Part shown: one piece after another, positions 23,441 to 33,702 of the stretch
How the letters are laid out: each line of letters begins with the position of its first letter
How positions within the stretch are numbered: position 1 is the first letter of the stretch
Assembly: GCA_008360975.2 (NCBI GenBank)
Contig: VLJF02000046.1
Location: 1,984,001-2,048,000, forward strand
Origin: Lichenostomus cassidix
Lineage: Eukaryota > Chordata > Aves > Passeriformes > Meliphagidae
Direction of reading: 5' to 3'
Length of the DNA stretch: 64,000 bases
Made by a program: the position numbers and the translations under genes
The notes under the pieces: generated by a model
The model's input: the letters and a program-made list of their open reading frames with translations, nothing else
Database searches by the model: none
Told to the model about the DNA's origin: nothing

Positions 23441-24596
23441 CTGGTTTTTGGAGCCAGGGGGACCACAGAGGTGGCTTCTGTGAGAAGCTGCTGGAACCTT
23501 CCACCATGTTGGGCAGAGCCAATCCCTGGTGGCTCCAAAGGTGGACATGCCACTGGCCAAGGCTGGCCAATTACAAATGGTGGTAATGCCTCTGTGATAA
23601 CAGATTTAAGGAGAAAGAAAGAACCAAGAAGTTGTTGCACAGTTGTGATTGTGACCAGAGAAGAGAGGAGTGAGAACATGTGAGGAGAACAGCTCTGCAG
23701 ACACCAAGGTCAGTGAAGGAGGAGGGGAGGAGCTGCTCCAGGTACTGGAACTGGGATTCCTCTGCAGCCCTTGGTGAAGACCATGGTGAAGCAGCAGTGC
23801 CCCTGCAGCCCCTGGAGATCCATGGGGATGCAGAGATCCACCTGCAGCTCCTGGAGATCCATGGGGATGCAGAGATCCAACCACAGCTCCTGGAGATCCA
23901 TGGGGATGCAGAGATCCACCTGCAGCTCCTGGAGATCCATGGGGATGCAGAGATCTACCTGCAGCCCATGGAGGAGGAGCCCAGGCCGGAGCAGGGGGAT
24001 GCCTGGGAGGAGGCTGTGACCCCTGCAGAGAGGGGCTCTGCTGCCCAGCTGGAGCAGCCTGTCCTTGAAGGACTGACCCCGTAGGAGAGTGACCCACGCT
24101 GCAGCAGCTTTGGGGGACTGTTGCCCGTGGCATGGACTCACATTGCAGCAGTTCACAGGGAGCTGCTGCTGGTGAGATGAACTCACATTGGAGAAGTTCC
24201 TGGAGAACTCTCCCGTGGGAGGAACTCCACAGTGCAGCAGGGGAACAACTCTCCCTGAGCAGTGGGAGAAATCTCAGATGATGAACTGACCAGAACTGAC
24301 CATTCCTGTCTCCCTGCTCTGCTGGGGGAGGAGATAGAGCTGGGCAGGAGGGAGAGGTGGGGGAAAGACACTTTTAAGGTTTTATTTTACTTTTCCTGCT
24401 CTGATTTTGTCAGCAATAATTCAACTAATATCTCTCATTTGAGCCTGTTTTTCCCATGACCATATTTGATGAGGATCTCTCCCTGTCCTTATCTCAACTC
24501 ATGAGCCCGTCTTTCTATTTCCTCTCCCCTGTGCAGCTGCAGAGAGGAGTGAGAGAGAGGCTTTGATGGGTGCCTGGCATCCAGCCAGCATCAACA
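23441..24596 (-). mobile_element. LTR-like interspersed repeat, arm A' of the inverted duplication
   Basis: Mirror of 3895-4980. It is longer because a 39 bp internal unit is repeated more often (see 23807-23965). Beyond its start, homology with the left arm goes on to about 24640 (TGTTTTGAAGAG), where the left arm has the LTR at 3840. Confidence 0.7.
23807..23965 (+). repeat. 39 bp repeat, about four copies
   Basis: Unit CTGGAGATCCATGGGGATGC plus 19 bases. The left arm has only about two copies (4540-4620), so copy number changed after the duplication. The unit is 13 codons long, which keeps chance frames open on both strands. Confidence 0.85.
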
Positions 24597-27500
24597 CACT
24601 ACACCCTGTATCTTGTACATGTCATGTATACCTGAAAAAATGTTTTGAAGAGACAAACACTTATTTTTGAAGAGAAGAACATATTTATTATGGCTTTCAA
24701 TCTTTGTAACATAACCTGGGGTTCTTTTGTTTGGTTTTGTTACTTCAGGCTTCAGACACATTAATTGAAGTCTAACTGAACATGTGTTTCATGACATAGA
24801 ACAGAAGAATCTACCACAGAGAATGAAGTGTCATGGTTTAAAATTAATCCTATTTGGTCTATGACTTGTGGTCCTTATAAACCCACTGTCCAAGGGCTGG
24901 GTTTGCAAGCTGGAGTATGAAGCACAGGAAGTTTCTCTGGATAATGCTGCACCCCCAACTCTCCTAATGCAGAAATGGGCCAGAATCCAGCATTTTGAGT
25001 GTGATTTTGGGCTCCTGGCCTTGCCCCAAAGGAGAGACAGGATTTTGCCTGCAGTGCCTGCCTGGAGCAGACAGAACAGGTGGGAAGTGTTTGCAGAGCC
25101 CCTGGGAGGGAATATTGGGGTTCCTGTCAGCAGGATCCTTGTGCAGCTCAGGCTGGGTGGGCAGCAGTTCCATCTGCAGCTTCCATGTGCTGCTCCAGCT
25201 GCTGCTGCTGGGGACTCTGAGGGAAGAGGCCATGGGAGGGATGGAAATGTTGCATGGACAACACCATGTCAATCCTTGCAAAAAGCCTTTCCAGTTTTCC
25301 CTTGGATCTGAGATTCCAGGGCCCACAGCAGGGCTTCAGAGTTCTACTGATTTTTATTTTTCAGGTGTTTGAGCAGAGCTCTGAATTGGGCATCTCTTGT
25401 CATTCCTGCTGCTCTTCTGACCTGAAAAAGGATCTGTGCTCCTGTGAGCCACATCCTGAAGGGTGGTTGGCAACCATGGAATCCTCTGGGAAAGCACTTG
25501 ATTGACTTGAGTACCCTGGCTGGAAAGCTCAGCCTGAGGAAAGAACTGTTCCAGCTGCCTCTGTGTGTGTCCAGTTCCTCACAGCTGAGTCCCTGAACAT
25601 ACAGGCTGGTTTTTAGGGGTTTATCTTCCCCTCCTGTTTGCTTGGCGATGGTTATGGGGCCCTTTAGAACAACATCTGACCAGCTCCTGCCCCCATCCTG
25701 TTTTATTCTCTCTTCTTTGGAGTTGACCTACTGGGTTTGACATGGAAATTGGTGGTGTCTCCCTGTTCTTCCCTCCATCCATCAACTGTAACTTATATTA
25801 AACAGTGAAAACTGCCTCGTTTATCTGGTGGGGAGGACATGAGTGGGGAAAGTTAACAGGGTTTGTTTTCATGGGCCTTGTGACAGCAAAGAAAAATGAG
25901 GTTTGTCTTTTTGGTGTGGTGCTGTGTGTTGGGATTTGTAGGTTTATTTCTTGTTATGGTTGTTATTATTTATTAGTATTACTTATTAGTGTTATATTTT
26001 AAATCTTACATTATTAATAGAGGCTGGATGTCAGCTCACTGGGAAGAATCCCTTCTTTCTCCAGGTGGGATTGAGCTGTACAGTCCCTTCCAAGATGCCA
26101 GTGGATTCTAAAGATGGAAAGTCCCAGTTTATGGGATTTTGGTGTGATTTGGAGCTGGGGAAGGGTCACATACAATCTCAGAGGTGCTCCAAGCCTGCTC
26201 TGCTGCTGTGTCTGTGATCGTGGCCTCTCACAGCTGCCCTGCCCTGGGGACATGGTGGGACACCTCCTGCCAGGGCTGAGGCAACTAACAGCACCTCATG
26301 GTCTCTCACAGCCACTCATGGCCCCTTCAAAGCCCCTCTCAGCCCCTCACAGCCCCAGGCTCAGGGCTCCTCCCAAAGCAGAAGGGATCAGGCCCTGCTT
26401 GTTCTCCTTTCACTTCAGTCACTTCACAGTGACAAGTAAAGAAAGCTGAAATGGAGCCTTTCCCAGCGTTCCCCTCTGGGTCAATGGCTGCCCGAAGCTC
26501 TGTGCTGGCTCTGGCCCAAGCACGAACATCACTGCAGCCCCAGGCCTTTGCTGTCCCCCCGTGTCCATTCCCTGTCCCCGAGTCCCGCCCGGCTCTGGCA
26601 GCAGCAGGAGCACAGCGCAGTGGGCGCCAGCCTGGCCCAGCCGGGGCTCCCAGCAGGAGCAGCAGCAGCATTGCCAGCCCTTCCCAGCTGCTCCTGCCTT
26701 GCCTTCCCCAGGGGTTTGTACAGGGCAATTCTGGAGTAGAGCAACAATCACCCACAAACAGCCCTGATTGCTCAGGCCCGGCTGTGCTGCCCTGAACCAA
26801 CCTTCAGAGAAAGAAAGGATCAGGTTCCAGCACTGTTTTCAGCACTGCTTTACTCACCCTGAGGTGACAGCAGGAGGCTGTTGGTGTGTTTGCCTTATCA
26901 ATTGGAGGTCAAGGCTGCTGTTTCCCCTTGCCTGGTTGCCACTTGAATTTTATCATTAAAACTGCAGTTGTCTCTTTTGATCAGTGCTACCCACGGTGCT
27001 TTCATGACAGTGAACTCAGTCTTTATTTGCAGGCATCATGATTAGCACATCTTGAAATGCTCACAAGGCCTGAGCACTAAGTCGAGGACAATAATGCCAA
27101 ATAGGCAACATTTGCAGTGCTCAAACACAGTGCTGTTGCTGGTGCTGTTTAAATGGAATCAGCTTACAGAGGTCATCACAGAAATTGCCTCTGGAGTGTC
27201 AAATAAAATGAAAAAATCCACCACGAGAAAGAAAAAACAGAACTTCTTGACTCGTTTTAGCAGCAGAAACTGGAGATGCCCAGAGGTATTTCCAGGTGCT
27301 GCTGATCCCAGTTGGAGCCCAGCCTGCTGCAGAGTCCCAGAGGAACCTGAGCCCAGCCCGGGGAGCTCCCGCAGTGTCAGAGAGCTCAGAGCATGTGGGG
27401 CCAGGCCCAGAGCCCTGGGCACGGCCGCCGATCGCGGGGCAGCGGCACAGACGGAATGTCCTGCGGCACAAACCTCCTGCTCCTTCCACACAGCACCCAT

Positions 27501-28560
27501 CGTGCTCCCCCTGCTCCTCTCCCAGCACTGCACAAATTCCAGCTGGGAGGAGGCTTCCCAAGAGAGAGCTCCAGCTCCCTGCTCCTGTTTCACCCTGAGT
27601 GTCCCTGCAGAGGAGCAGGGCACCTTCCTGTTCCAGAAGCTCAGGGGTCTCATTTCATGAGCAATCTGGGATGCCAGTGGCCTTGTTAAGAAGGACAAAA
27701 GCAGAGGGTGGATTAGAAATTATTAGGAAAAATTAGCCTTCTTACAGACGAAGTTCACCAAGGCATTCTCTGCATTTCTCCTTTTCAGGTTCTTTCAGAT
27801 CTCTTTCTGCTCTGAGAGGTCCAGCTTGTTCTGGTGCTTATCATGAACTGCTTGTGCTCTTGATTTATACCAGCACAAGAGATGTAGAATTATCTCAGCT
27901 GAACACAGAAACAAACTATCTCTGTCAGCCCATTTTCATGTTCCAGATCACTTTCAAGATGGCCATGGAGATGTTGGAATGATTCTCACACAACTCTCCA
28001 TTTCTGGCTGCAGGCTCTGGAGATTCTTCCTCTGAATTGAGTCAGGGTTGCATTCCCTAACAATTCCTGGTATCACTTCATGTTTTCTTAGGTTAGAACA
28101 GTAACAATGAAAACCTTACCAATGGCACAACTCTCCAGCTCACAAGCAAAAGAAAGGACAAATTGTAAAGTTCTCCAAACATTTGTCCTGCTTTGCTGCA
28201 AAAGTCATGCTGCACACACAGTGCGGAAAGCCAAGAGAAGCTGCAATTGGTGGCACATCTTGTGAAAGGAGCTCAACCTCGTTCATCACAAAAGGTTCTT
28301 GAAGAGAGCAAACTGGAGTGTGGAGAAGATTCTGGGAAAACTGAAACAGCTTTCAAGAAGTGAAATAAAAATGGAAAGAAACAATCCAAGGTGTTTTCCT
28401 CTATTTATTTCTGTGCTCCCCTGTTCCATGTTGCACTACTTGTCCATCCCATTAATTCGAAACGGATGGTACCTCAAAGATCTATGACTTAGTGAGTTTT
28501 ATACACTCTAAACCACCATAAGCTGCATCCAGTTTGCCTTTTCCTGTTTTGCCTGGAGAG
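24597..28560. other. About 4 kb without a recognised gene
   Basis: There are no domains I can name. 26030-26190 resembles 61080-61245 (shared GAGCTGTACA and AAGTCCCA spacing) at low identity, possibly an old duplication of PIM flanks. 26450-26740 and 27290-27600 are GC-rich with short frames on both strands but no splice or domain support. Confidence 0.4.
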
Positions 28561-28739
28561 CTATGCTGGAGACATAAGTGCAGTGCTTGGGTCAGGTCTT
28601 AATTCTACAGACAGGGAATGTGCTCTGCTAGTGTTTGACCCTCAGCAGGGACAATGCACAGAAGCAGCCAACGGGATTTCTGTGCCACTGTGCAGCAGTG
28701 AAGCCTCTGAACCTGGGCTTAACAGGGCAAAGTTCCCGT

Positions 28740-29720
28740 GTTTGGACAGACTCAGGGGATGCCCTTGGGGCACGTGGGGCTCGGCGGTGGGGCGCGTGGG
28801 GGCGAGTGGGGAACGGACAAACGGCCACTCGGACAAACGGCCAGTCGGACTAACGGCCCTGGAGCTTCAGTTGCAGCGGCAGCGGCGGTAGCGGCAGCAG
28901 CAACAGAGAACGCAGCGACTCTACAAACCTTTTCGGCTCTTTCTCCTGCTTCTCCTCTCCCTCTCCCGCTCTCCCGCATCCTCTCCCTGTCTCCCTTTCC
29001 CAGTCCTACCCTCCTCTCCCGGTGTCACCTCCTTTCTCTCTCTCCCTCTCCCCTGCCAGCCCGGGCCATGCCCCAAACCCGCCCCCGGCCCCGGGCGGGG
29101 CTGCCCCCTCCCCGCCCCTGGGCGTCCCGCCGCGCTCTCGCCTTCGCCCGCTTCTCGCCATCGTGGCAGTGGCGCTGCTGGGCGGGCATCAGTGGCTGGG
29201 GCTGGGGCGGCATCGTCACCCTTTGGCTCCGCCTGTCCCGAGCCCGGCCCCAGCCCCGACGCAGAGTTCAGCCCCGAGCCCGACCCCGTTACCAGCTCCT
29301 CCCGGGGCCCGCGGAGGACACACGCGGCTCGGCCGCTCCCGCCGCCTCCGCTGCGGCTTCCCCGGGCCGAGCTCCGCCGCTGGGCAGCGCGGCCGCCGGC
29401 CCCGAGCCGCCGGTGCCCGGGGCGGGTGGGAATGCCCAGCCCGGGGCGCTCGGGGGGCGGTCGGGGGCCGTGTCTGGCCCCGGGCCGAGCGCTGACGGCC
29501 GCGTGTCGCCCGCAGGGAAGGCGCAGGAGGCCCTGCAGGATCGCTACCGCCTGGGTTCGCTGCTGGGCACAGGCGGCTTCGGCAGCGTCTTCTCGGCGAC
29601 GCGGCTGGCGGACGGTGCCCCGGTGAGTGGCGGGGCTGGCGGCGGGCGGAGGAGGAGGAGGATGGGGGGGGGGGGGGCGCGGCGGGGCGGGCGGCGAGCT
29701 CAGCCCGCTGCTGCCCCTTG
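28740..29720 (+). promoter_or_regulatory. CpG-rich 5' region of PIM copy 1
   Basis: Very rich in CG dinucleotides compared with its flanks, with a (GCGGCA)-rich stretch at 28875-28905 and CT-rich sequence at 28940-29060. It covers the probable promoter, first exon and the start of the kinase domain. No clear TATA box is seen. Confidence 0.6.
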
Positions 29721-31656
29721 CTCGCAGGTCGCCATCAAGTGCGTGCAGAGGGATCGCATCCGGCATTGGGGCGAGCTGGTGAGTGAGCCATTGGGGCCAG
29801 CGGCAGAAGCCGGGCGAGCCGGGCGGCGAGGAGCCGGGGCCTGGCAGGGTGGGAGCCGCCGGGAGCCCCGGAGGGAGAGCGGGCGAGGGGTGAGCGGGGG
29901 GCTCCGAGCATCCCGGGCTGGGTGAGGGGTCCCAGAGCCCTGGCACAGCCTCAGCCCCACTGACAGCAGCTTGGTCCTCCCTCAGCCCGATGGCACCCGT
30001 GCGCCCCTGGAGATCGTGCTGCTGGACAAGGTGTCCACTGGGTTCCAAGGTGTCATTCAGCTCCTGGAATGGTTCGAGCTCCCCACCAGCTTCTTGATGG
30101 TGATGGAGCGTCCGGAGCAGTGCCAGGACCTGTGTGATTTCATCCTGGCTCGGGGGTTCTGCCGGAGGAGGAGGCTCGGGGGCTGTTCTGCCAGGTGCTG
30201 CAGGCCGTGCGGCACTGCAGCAGCTGCGGGGTGCTGCACAGAGACATCAAACCTGGCAACATCCTCCTGGACCTGTGCACCGGACAGGTTAAACTGGTCG
30301 ACTTTGGCTGTGGCACCTTCCTCCAGGACACAGTGTACACCAAATTTGCAGGTGAGCCCTCCCAGGGGATGCTCCTGGGCACCTCATGGCCCAGCCTGGG
30401 TGTAGCACCAGGGATTGCCCCATTTGCTGCAGGTCATGGGATTGCTTCTTCAGCAAAGTTGCTTTTGGGTGGGGGGACCAGCTCTTGGCCCTGCTGACAG
30501 CATTCAGCACCCACTCTGCCCTGGGCTGGGGCTGGGGTTGGGGCAGCCAGACTGACAAAAACACCCATGGGGTAGCAGTGAGGGGGGTCAGACCCTGTGC
30601 CCTGGGTGGTTTGGTGTGCAGGCGAGGAAGGGCTTGGTGTTTTTGTTTGTTGGTTTTTGTTTTTGGGGTGTGGGGGGTGTGGTGGGTTTTTTGGGTTTTT
30701 TGTGTTTTGTTGTGTTTGGTGTTGTTGGGTGTGTTGGGGTGGGTGGTGGTGGGGGGGTTTGTGTTGGGTTTTTGGTTTTTGTGTGTTGGTTTTTTTGTGG
30801 TGTGTTTTTTGTGTGTGGGGGGGGTGGTTTTTCCCCACCACTGGGTTGGTTTTCCATTGGCATTTCATGGTTGGGCCTTCCCAGGGCTTCTGCTGCCCTC
30901 TTCCAGCACCAGTGGCTTCTTTTAGAACCCCAAGTTTGTACACAAGTCACAGGTGCTGGAGAGAGGGCAGCAGATCACCCCATGTGCCACTGGTGCAGCC
31001 CCTGCATGCCCAGGGATGCTGGGGTGAGGTTCTGGGAGCAGCAGCATCCCCTGATGAACTCCATCTGTATTCCATAGGAACACTGTCCTACAGCCCACCA
31101 GAATGGACCCAGCTCAGATGTTACCATGGCGAGGCAGCAACGATCTGGTCCCTGGGTATCCTGCTGTACCAGATGGTCTGCGGGAAGCACCCATTCAAGA
31201 AGGGCCGGGAGATCATCTGGGGCGAGCTCTTGTTCCCACAACACCTTTCTCAAGGTAAATCCTCATCTCTGTGGCACAGGGGGAATATCAGTGTTGGGAG
31301 CAGCAGCAGGCTCATGAGCATCCTGCTCTGGCAGCTGCTGAGGAGGTGGCACATGTTCTGCTTTCCTGCTCCCCTTCAAAACAGGGAATTGACTGGAAAT
31401 TTTAGGCACAGCTCTGAGCACATGCAGCATAGGCAGGGCATGGGAACAGGGAGGCAAAGTGAACAGCATCCTTCTCCAAGTGACTGGCAGTTTCTGGTTT
31501 CTCTCCCCAGAGTGCAAAGATCTTATCAAGTGGTGTTTATCCATGCACTCATTGGACAGGCCATCACTGGAAGATCTCTTCTATGAGCCTTGGCTGCAGG
31601 GCTCTGCCCTAGAAGATGGGAGAGATCCACAGGCACTGTTTGGGCCTGGTAAGTAA
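29068..31656 (+). pseudogene. PIM-1-like serine/threonine kinase, copy 1 (one-base frameshift)
   Basis: PIM kinases are small, constitutively active Ser/Thr kinases promoting survival and growth. Exons with proper AG/GT borders are 29516-29622 (glycine loop GTGGFGSV), 29728-29778 (VAIK lysine), 29986-30351 (PIM hinge [15 protein letters not shown]), 31078-31254 (SPPEW) and 31511-31656, ending GPGK then TAA as PIM1 proteins do. These borders match the intron positions I recall for human PIM1. The first exon is uncertain: 29068 is an ATG in frame with the kinase, but the acceptor at 29515 implies an upstream intron, and other frames of this GC-rich part are also open. Exon 4 is 366 bp against 367 in copy 2: one base is missing near 30157, just after ILARG, which shifts the frame before the catalytic loop. 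This is either true loss or a sequence error; everything else looks intact. Confidence 0.85.
30634..30832 (+). repeat. G/T-only tract in a PIM intron
   Basis: About 200 bp with practically no A or C. Copy 2 lacks it: there GGAAGGGCTT joins TTCCCCACCACTGGG directly. It is therefore an insertion or expansion in copy 1, or an assembly artefact. Confidence 0.85.
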
Positions 31657-31879
31657 CAGCTGCACACATGTCTTGGCAATAAGAAGCAAAGAAAACCAAA
31701 CTGTTTTGTGCTGCCTGTAGCCTGGAGCAGGGATCATCAGATGGGAACACACAGCTCTTGTGCTGGAGCTGAGCTGCTCTGCAAGCACTGGTGGCCACCA
31801 TCCAAGCTGGTTTTGCTTGTCCTGGTTCATTGATGGCTGGGGCCCTGGGCAGAACCCTGACAGCCTGCTCTGCCCCCAG
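31657..31879. other. 3' flank of PIM copy 1
   Basis: Shared with copy 2 (62152-62375), so it was duplicated with the gene. No polyadenylation signal is obvious. Confidence 0.5.
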
Positions 31880-31999
31880 GGAAGGAGCAGGAGCCCCTGG
31901 AGAAGCTGGACCAGGTGGGGCTGCTGCTGGAGACACCAGGGACACCCTCAAGGATGAGCACCTCTTCCACGACCCAGCCATCTGCAGCTGAAGAAGATT
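31880..31999 (+). pseudogene. Older PIM relic, cut by an LTR
   Basis: After an AG acceptor the frame KEQEPLEKLDQVGLLLET resembles the start of PIM exon 2. It is followed by TLKDEHLFHDPAICS, which resembles the catalytic loop (HRDIKDENIL region) in another context. The middle of the kinase is deleted. Since the main gene already ends at 31656, this is a separate, older PIM fragment. In the mirror copy it continues (61620-62151); here an LTR starts at 32000. Confidence 0.6.
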
Positions 32000-32632
32000 T
32001 GTGGGGGTGCGGCGGCCCGATGCTGCGGATCCCGAGTCCCCGAGGCCGGCGGTCGGCGTAATCCACGGGGACGCTGCCGAGGATGCCATCGCCTGGGACT
32101 CGGAGGAGGCCGGGCCGTAAACCGCGCTCTCCCTCCCCTGGAAAGTTTTCCTAAGCTTATTGGTTTAAGGTTTGCTTCCCCGCCCCTATCACCGCCCCCG
32201 CTGCTTGCCCACACTAGAATGTTCTGCTGCCGGGCTTTCCCCCATGAGTTGCTTGTAATCCCCTCCCTACTTATATTTCATTTGCTCCCCCGCTTGTCCC
32301 TCATGTTGTCCCGGAGCCCCGTTGGCTCCGCCCCTGCTGTTCCTCCCCGGGAAACCCCGTATTTCCCCCTAAAAACCCCTTCCCTTTGTTCTCTCGGTGT
32401 GGTGTGGCCGCGACCCCAGCCCCGCCGGGTTCTGCGCCCGGCAGCTGCGTGGACCGCCCCGCCCGAGAGCCCCCAGTGTGCCTCCCCCGCGCCGCTTCTC
32501 CTGAATAAACTGCACACTGCGGACTCTCAACTCGTAGCACTCTCTTTATCACGGGAAGCGACCAGCGACTCCACGGCGTTCCTGCCCGGCAGGCTCCCGC
32601 CTCCGCCGCGTGGTCCCTGCCGCTCCAAAGGA
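32000..32632 (+). mobile_element. LTR of another retrovirus family, inserted in the PIM relic
   Basis: Begins TGTGGGGGTGCGGCGGCCC directly after AAGAAGATT, whereas the second copy reads AAGAAGATTGACTTTG without interruption (empty site near 62035). It has CTTATATTT and CTAAAAACC elements and an AATAAA at about 32503. The right side runs into the N gap, so solo LTR or provirus cannot be decided. Confidence 0.75.
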
Positions 32633-33132
32633 NNNNNNNNNNNNNNNNNNNNNNNNNNNNNNNNNNNNNNNNNNNNNNNNNNNNNNNNNNNNNNNNNNNN
32701 NNNNNNNNNNNNNNNNNNNNNNNNNNNNNNNNNNNNNNNNNNNNNNNNNNNNNNNNNNNNNNNNNNNNNNNNNNNNNNNNNNNNNNNNNNNNNNNNNNNN
32801 NNNNNNNNNNNNNNNNNNNNNNNNNNNNNNNNNNNNNNNNNNNNNNNNNNNNNNNNNNNNNNNNNNNNNNNNNNNNNNNNNNNNNNNNNNNNNNNNNNNN
32901 NNNNNNNNNNNNNNNNNNNNNNNNNNNNNNNNNNNNNNNNNNNNNNNNNNNNNNNNNNNNNNNNNNNNNNNNNNNNNNNNNNNNNNNNNNNNNNNNNNNN
33001 NNNNNNNNNNNNNNNNNNNNNNNNNNNNNNNNNNNNNNNNNNNNNNNNNNNNNNNNNNNNNNNNNNNNNNNNNNNNNNNNNNNNNNNNNNNNNNNNNNNN
33101 NNNNNNNNNNNNNNNNNNNNNNNNNNNNNNNN
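32633..33132. other. Assembly gap of exactly 500 N
   Basis: Same length as the gap at 2709-3208. It hides the end of the LTR at 32000 and the start of the provirus 5' LTR. Confidence 0.95.
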
Positions 33133-33617
33133 GGCCGGAGAGAGAGAGAGGGCGCCCGCTCCTGCTGCCCTGTTCCCTCGCTGCCCTGAGCTGTTTTCCG
33201 CTGCCCTGCGTGTTTCTCAGCCCATCCGCCATTGCAGCCGCCGAACAGGGACCTGACCCTGCGCCACAGCGCCACCTGCAGCCGCTCGGGAGTCATCGCA
33301 CCTGCCCTGGCTGGCCGAGAGCTCAACAGCGCCCCTGCTGCTTGCAACCGTGATTACACCACACGGGAGAAGGCTCAGCAGCTCACGTTATCTGCTGTTT
33401 GGTTTTCTGGTTCTAGTTGTGGTTTGCTATTATTGTTATTGTTTGTTTATAGATACTAGTAAAGAACTGATACTCCTTTTTCCCATACCTTTGCCTGAAA
33501 GCCCTTGATTTACCAAAATTAAATAATTCGGAGGGAGGAGGGGAAGAAAATCACATCCTCTGCTCTAGGGGAAGGTTCAACCTCTCTTGGCAGACACCTG
33601 TCTTTCAAACCAAGACA
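33133..33617 (+). mobile_element. 5' LTR (partial) of the ERVL/foamy-like provirus
   Basis: Aligns with 39152-39634 at about 95 percent by eye and ends ...CAAACCAAGACA. Its first part lies in the gap. At sites where it differs from the 3' LTR it often agrees with the LTR fragment at 3209-3840. Confidence 0.9.
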
Positions 33618-33622
33618 GATCT

Positions 33623-33640
33623 TGGCGCCCAACGTGCGGC
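33623..33640 (+). other. Primer-binding site, tRNA-Lys(1,2) type
   Basis: TGGCGCCCAACGTGCGGC, five bases after the LTR, differs at one position from the tRNA-Lys(1,2) primer site used by foamy viruses and some betaretroviruses. The name-giving primer of ERVL elements is tRNA-Leu, so this is a useful subfamily mark. Confidence 0.85.
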
Positions 33641-33702
33641 CCGAGGGCATTGGAAGAAAAAGGAATAACAGTTTCTGTGAGACCTATTTTAGTGTGGTGT
33701 AC

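Noticed and set aside
24868..25311. 147-codon plus-strand frame
   Set aside because: No recognised domain, no splice support, and shadow frames of similar length overlap it.
28921..30048. 375-codon minus-strand frame
   Set aside because: Antisense of the CpG-rich first part of PIM copy 1, where stop codons are rare.
31880..31991. Extra last exon of PIM copy 1
   Set aside because: The gene already has a family-like end GPGK and TAA at 31656; this piece resembles exon 2 of another PIM.
33622..33702. Upstream extension of the gag frame starting with TTG
   Set aside because: It overlaps the primer-binding site; the ATG at 33703 is the first plausible start.
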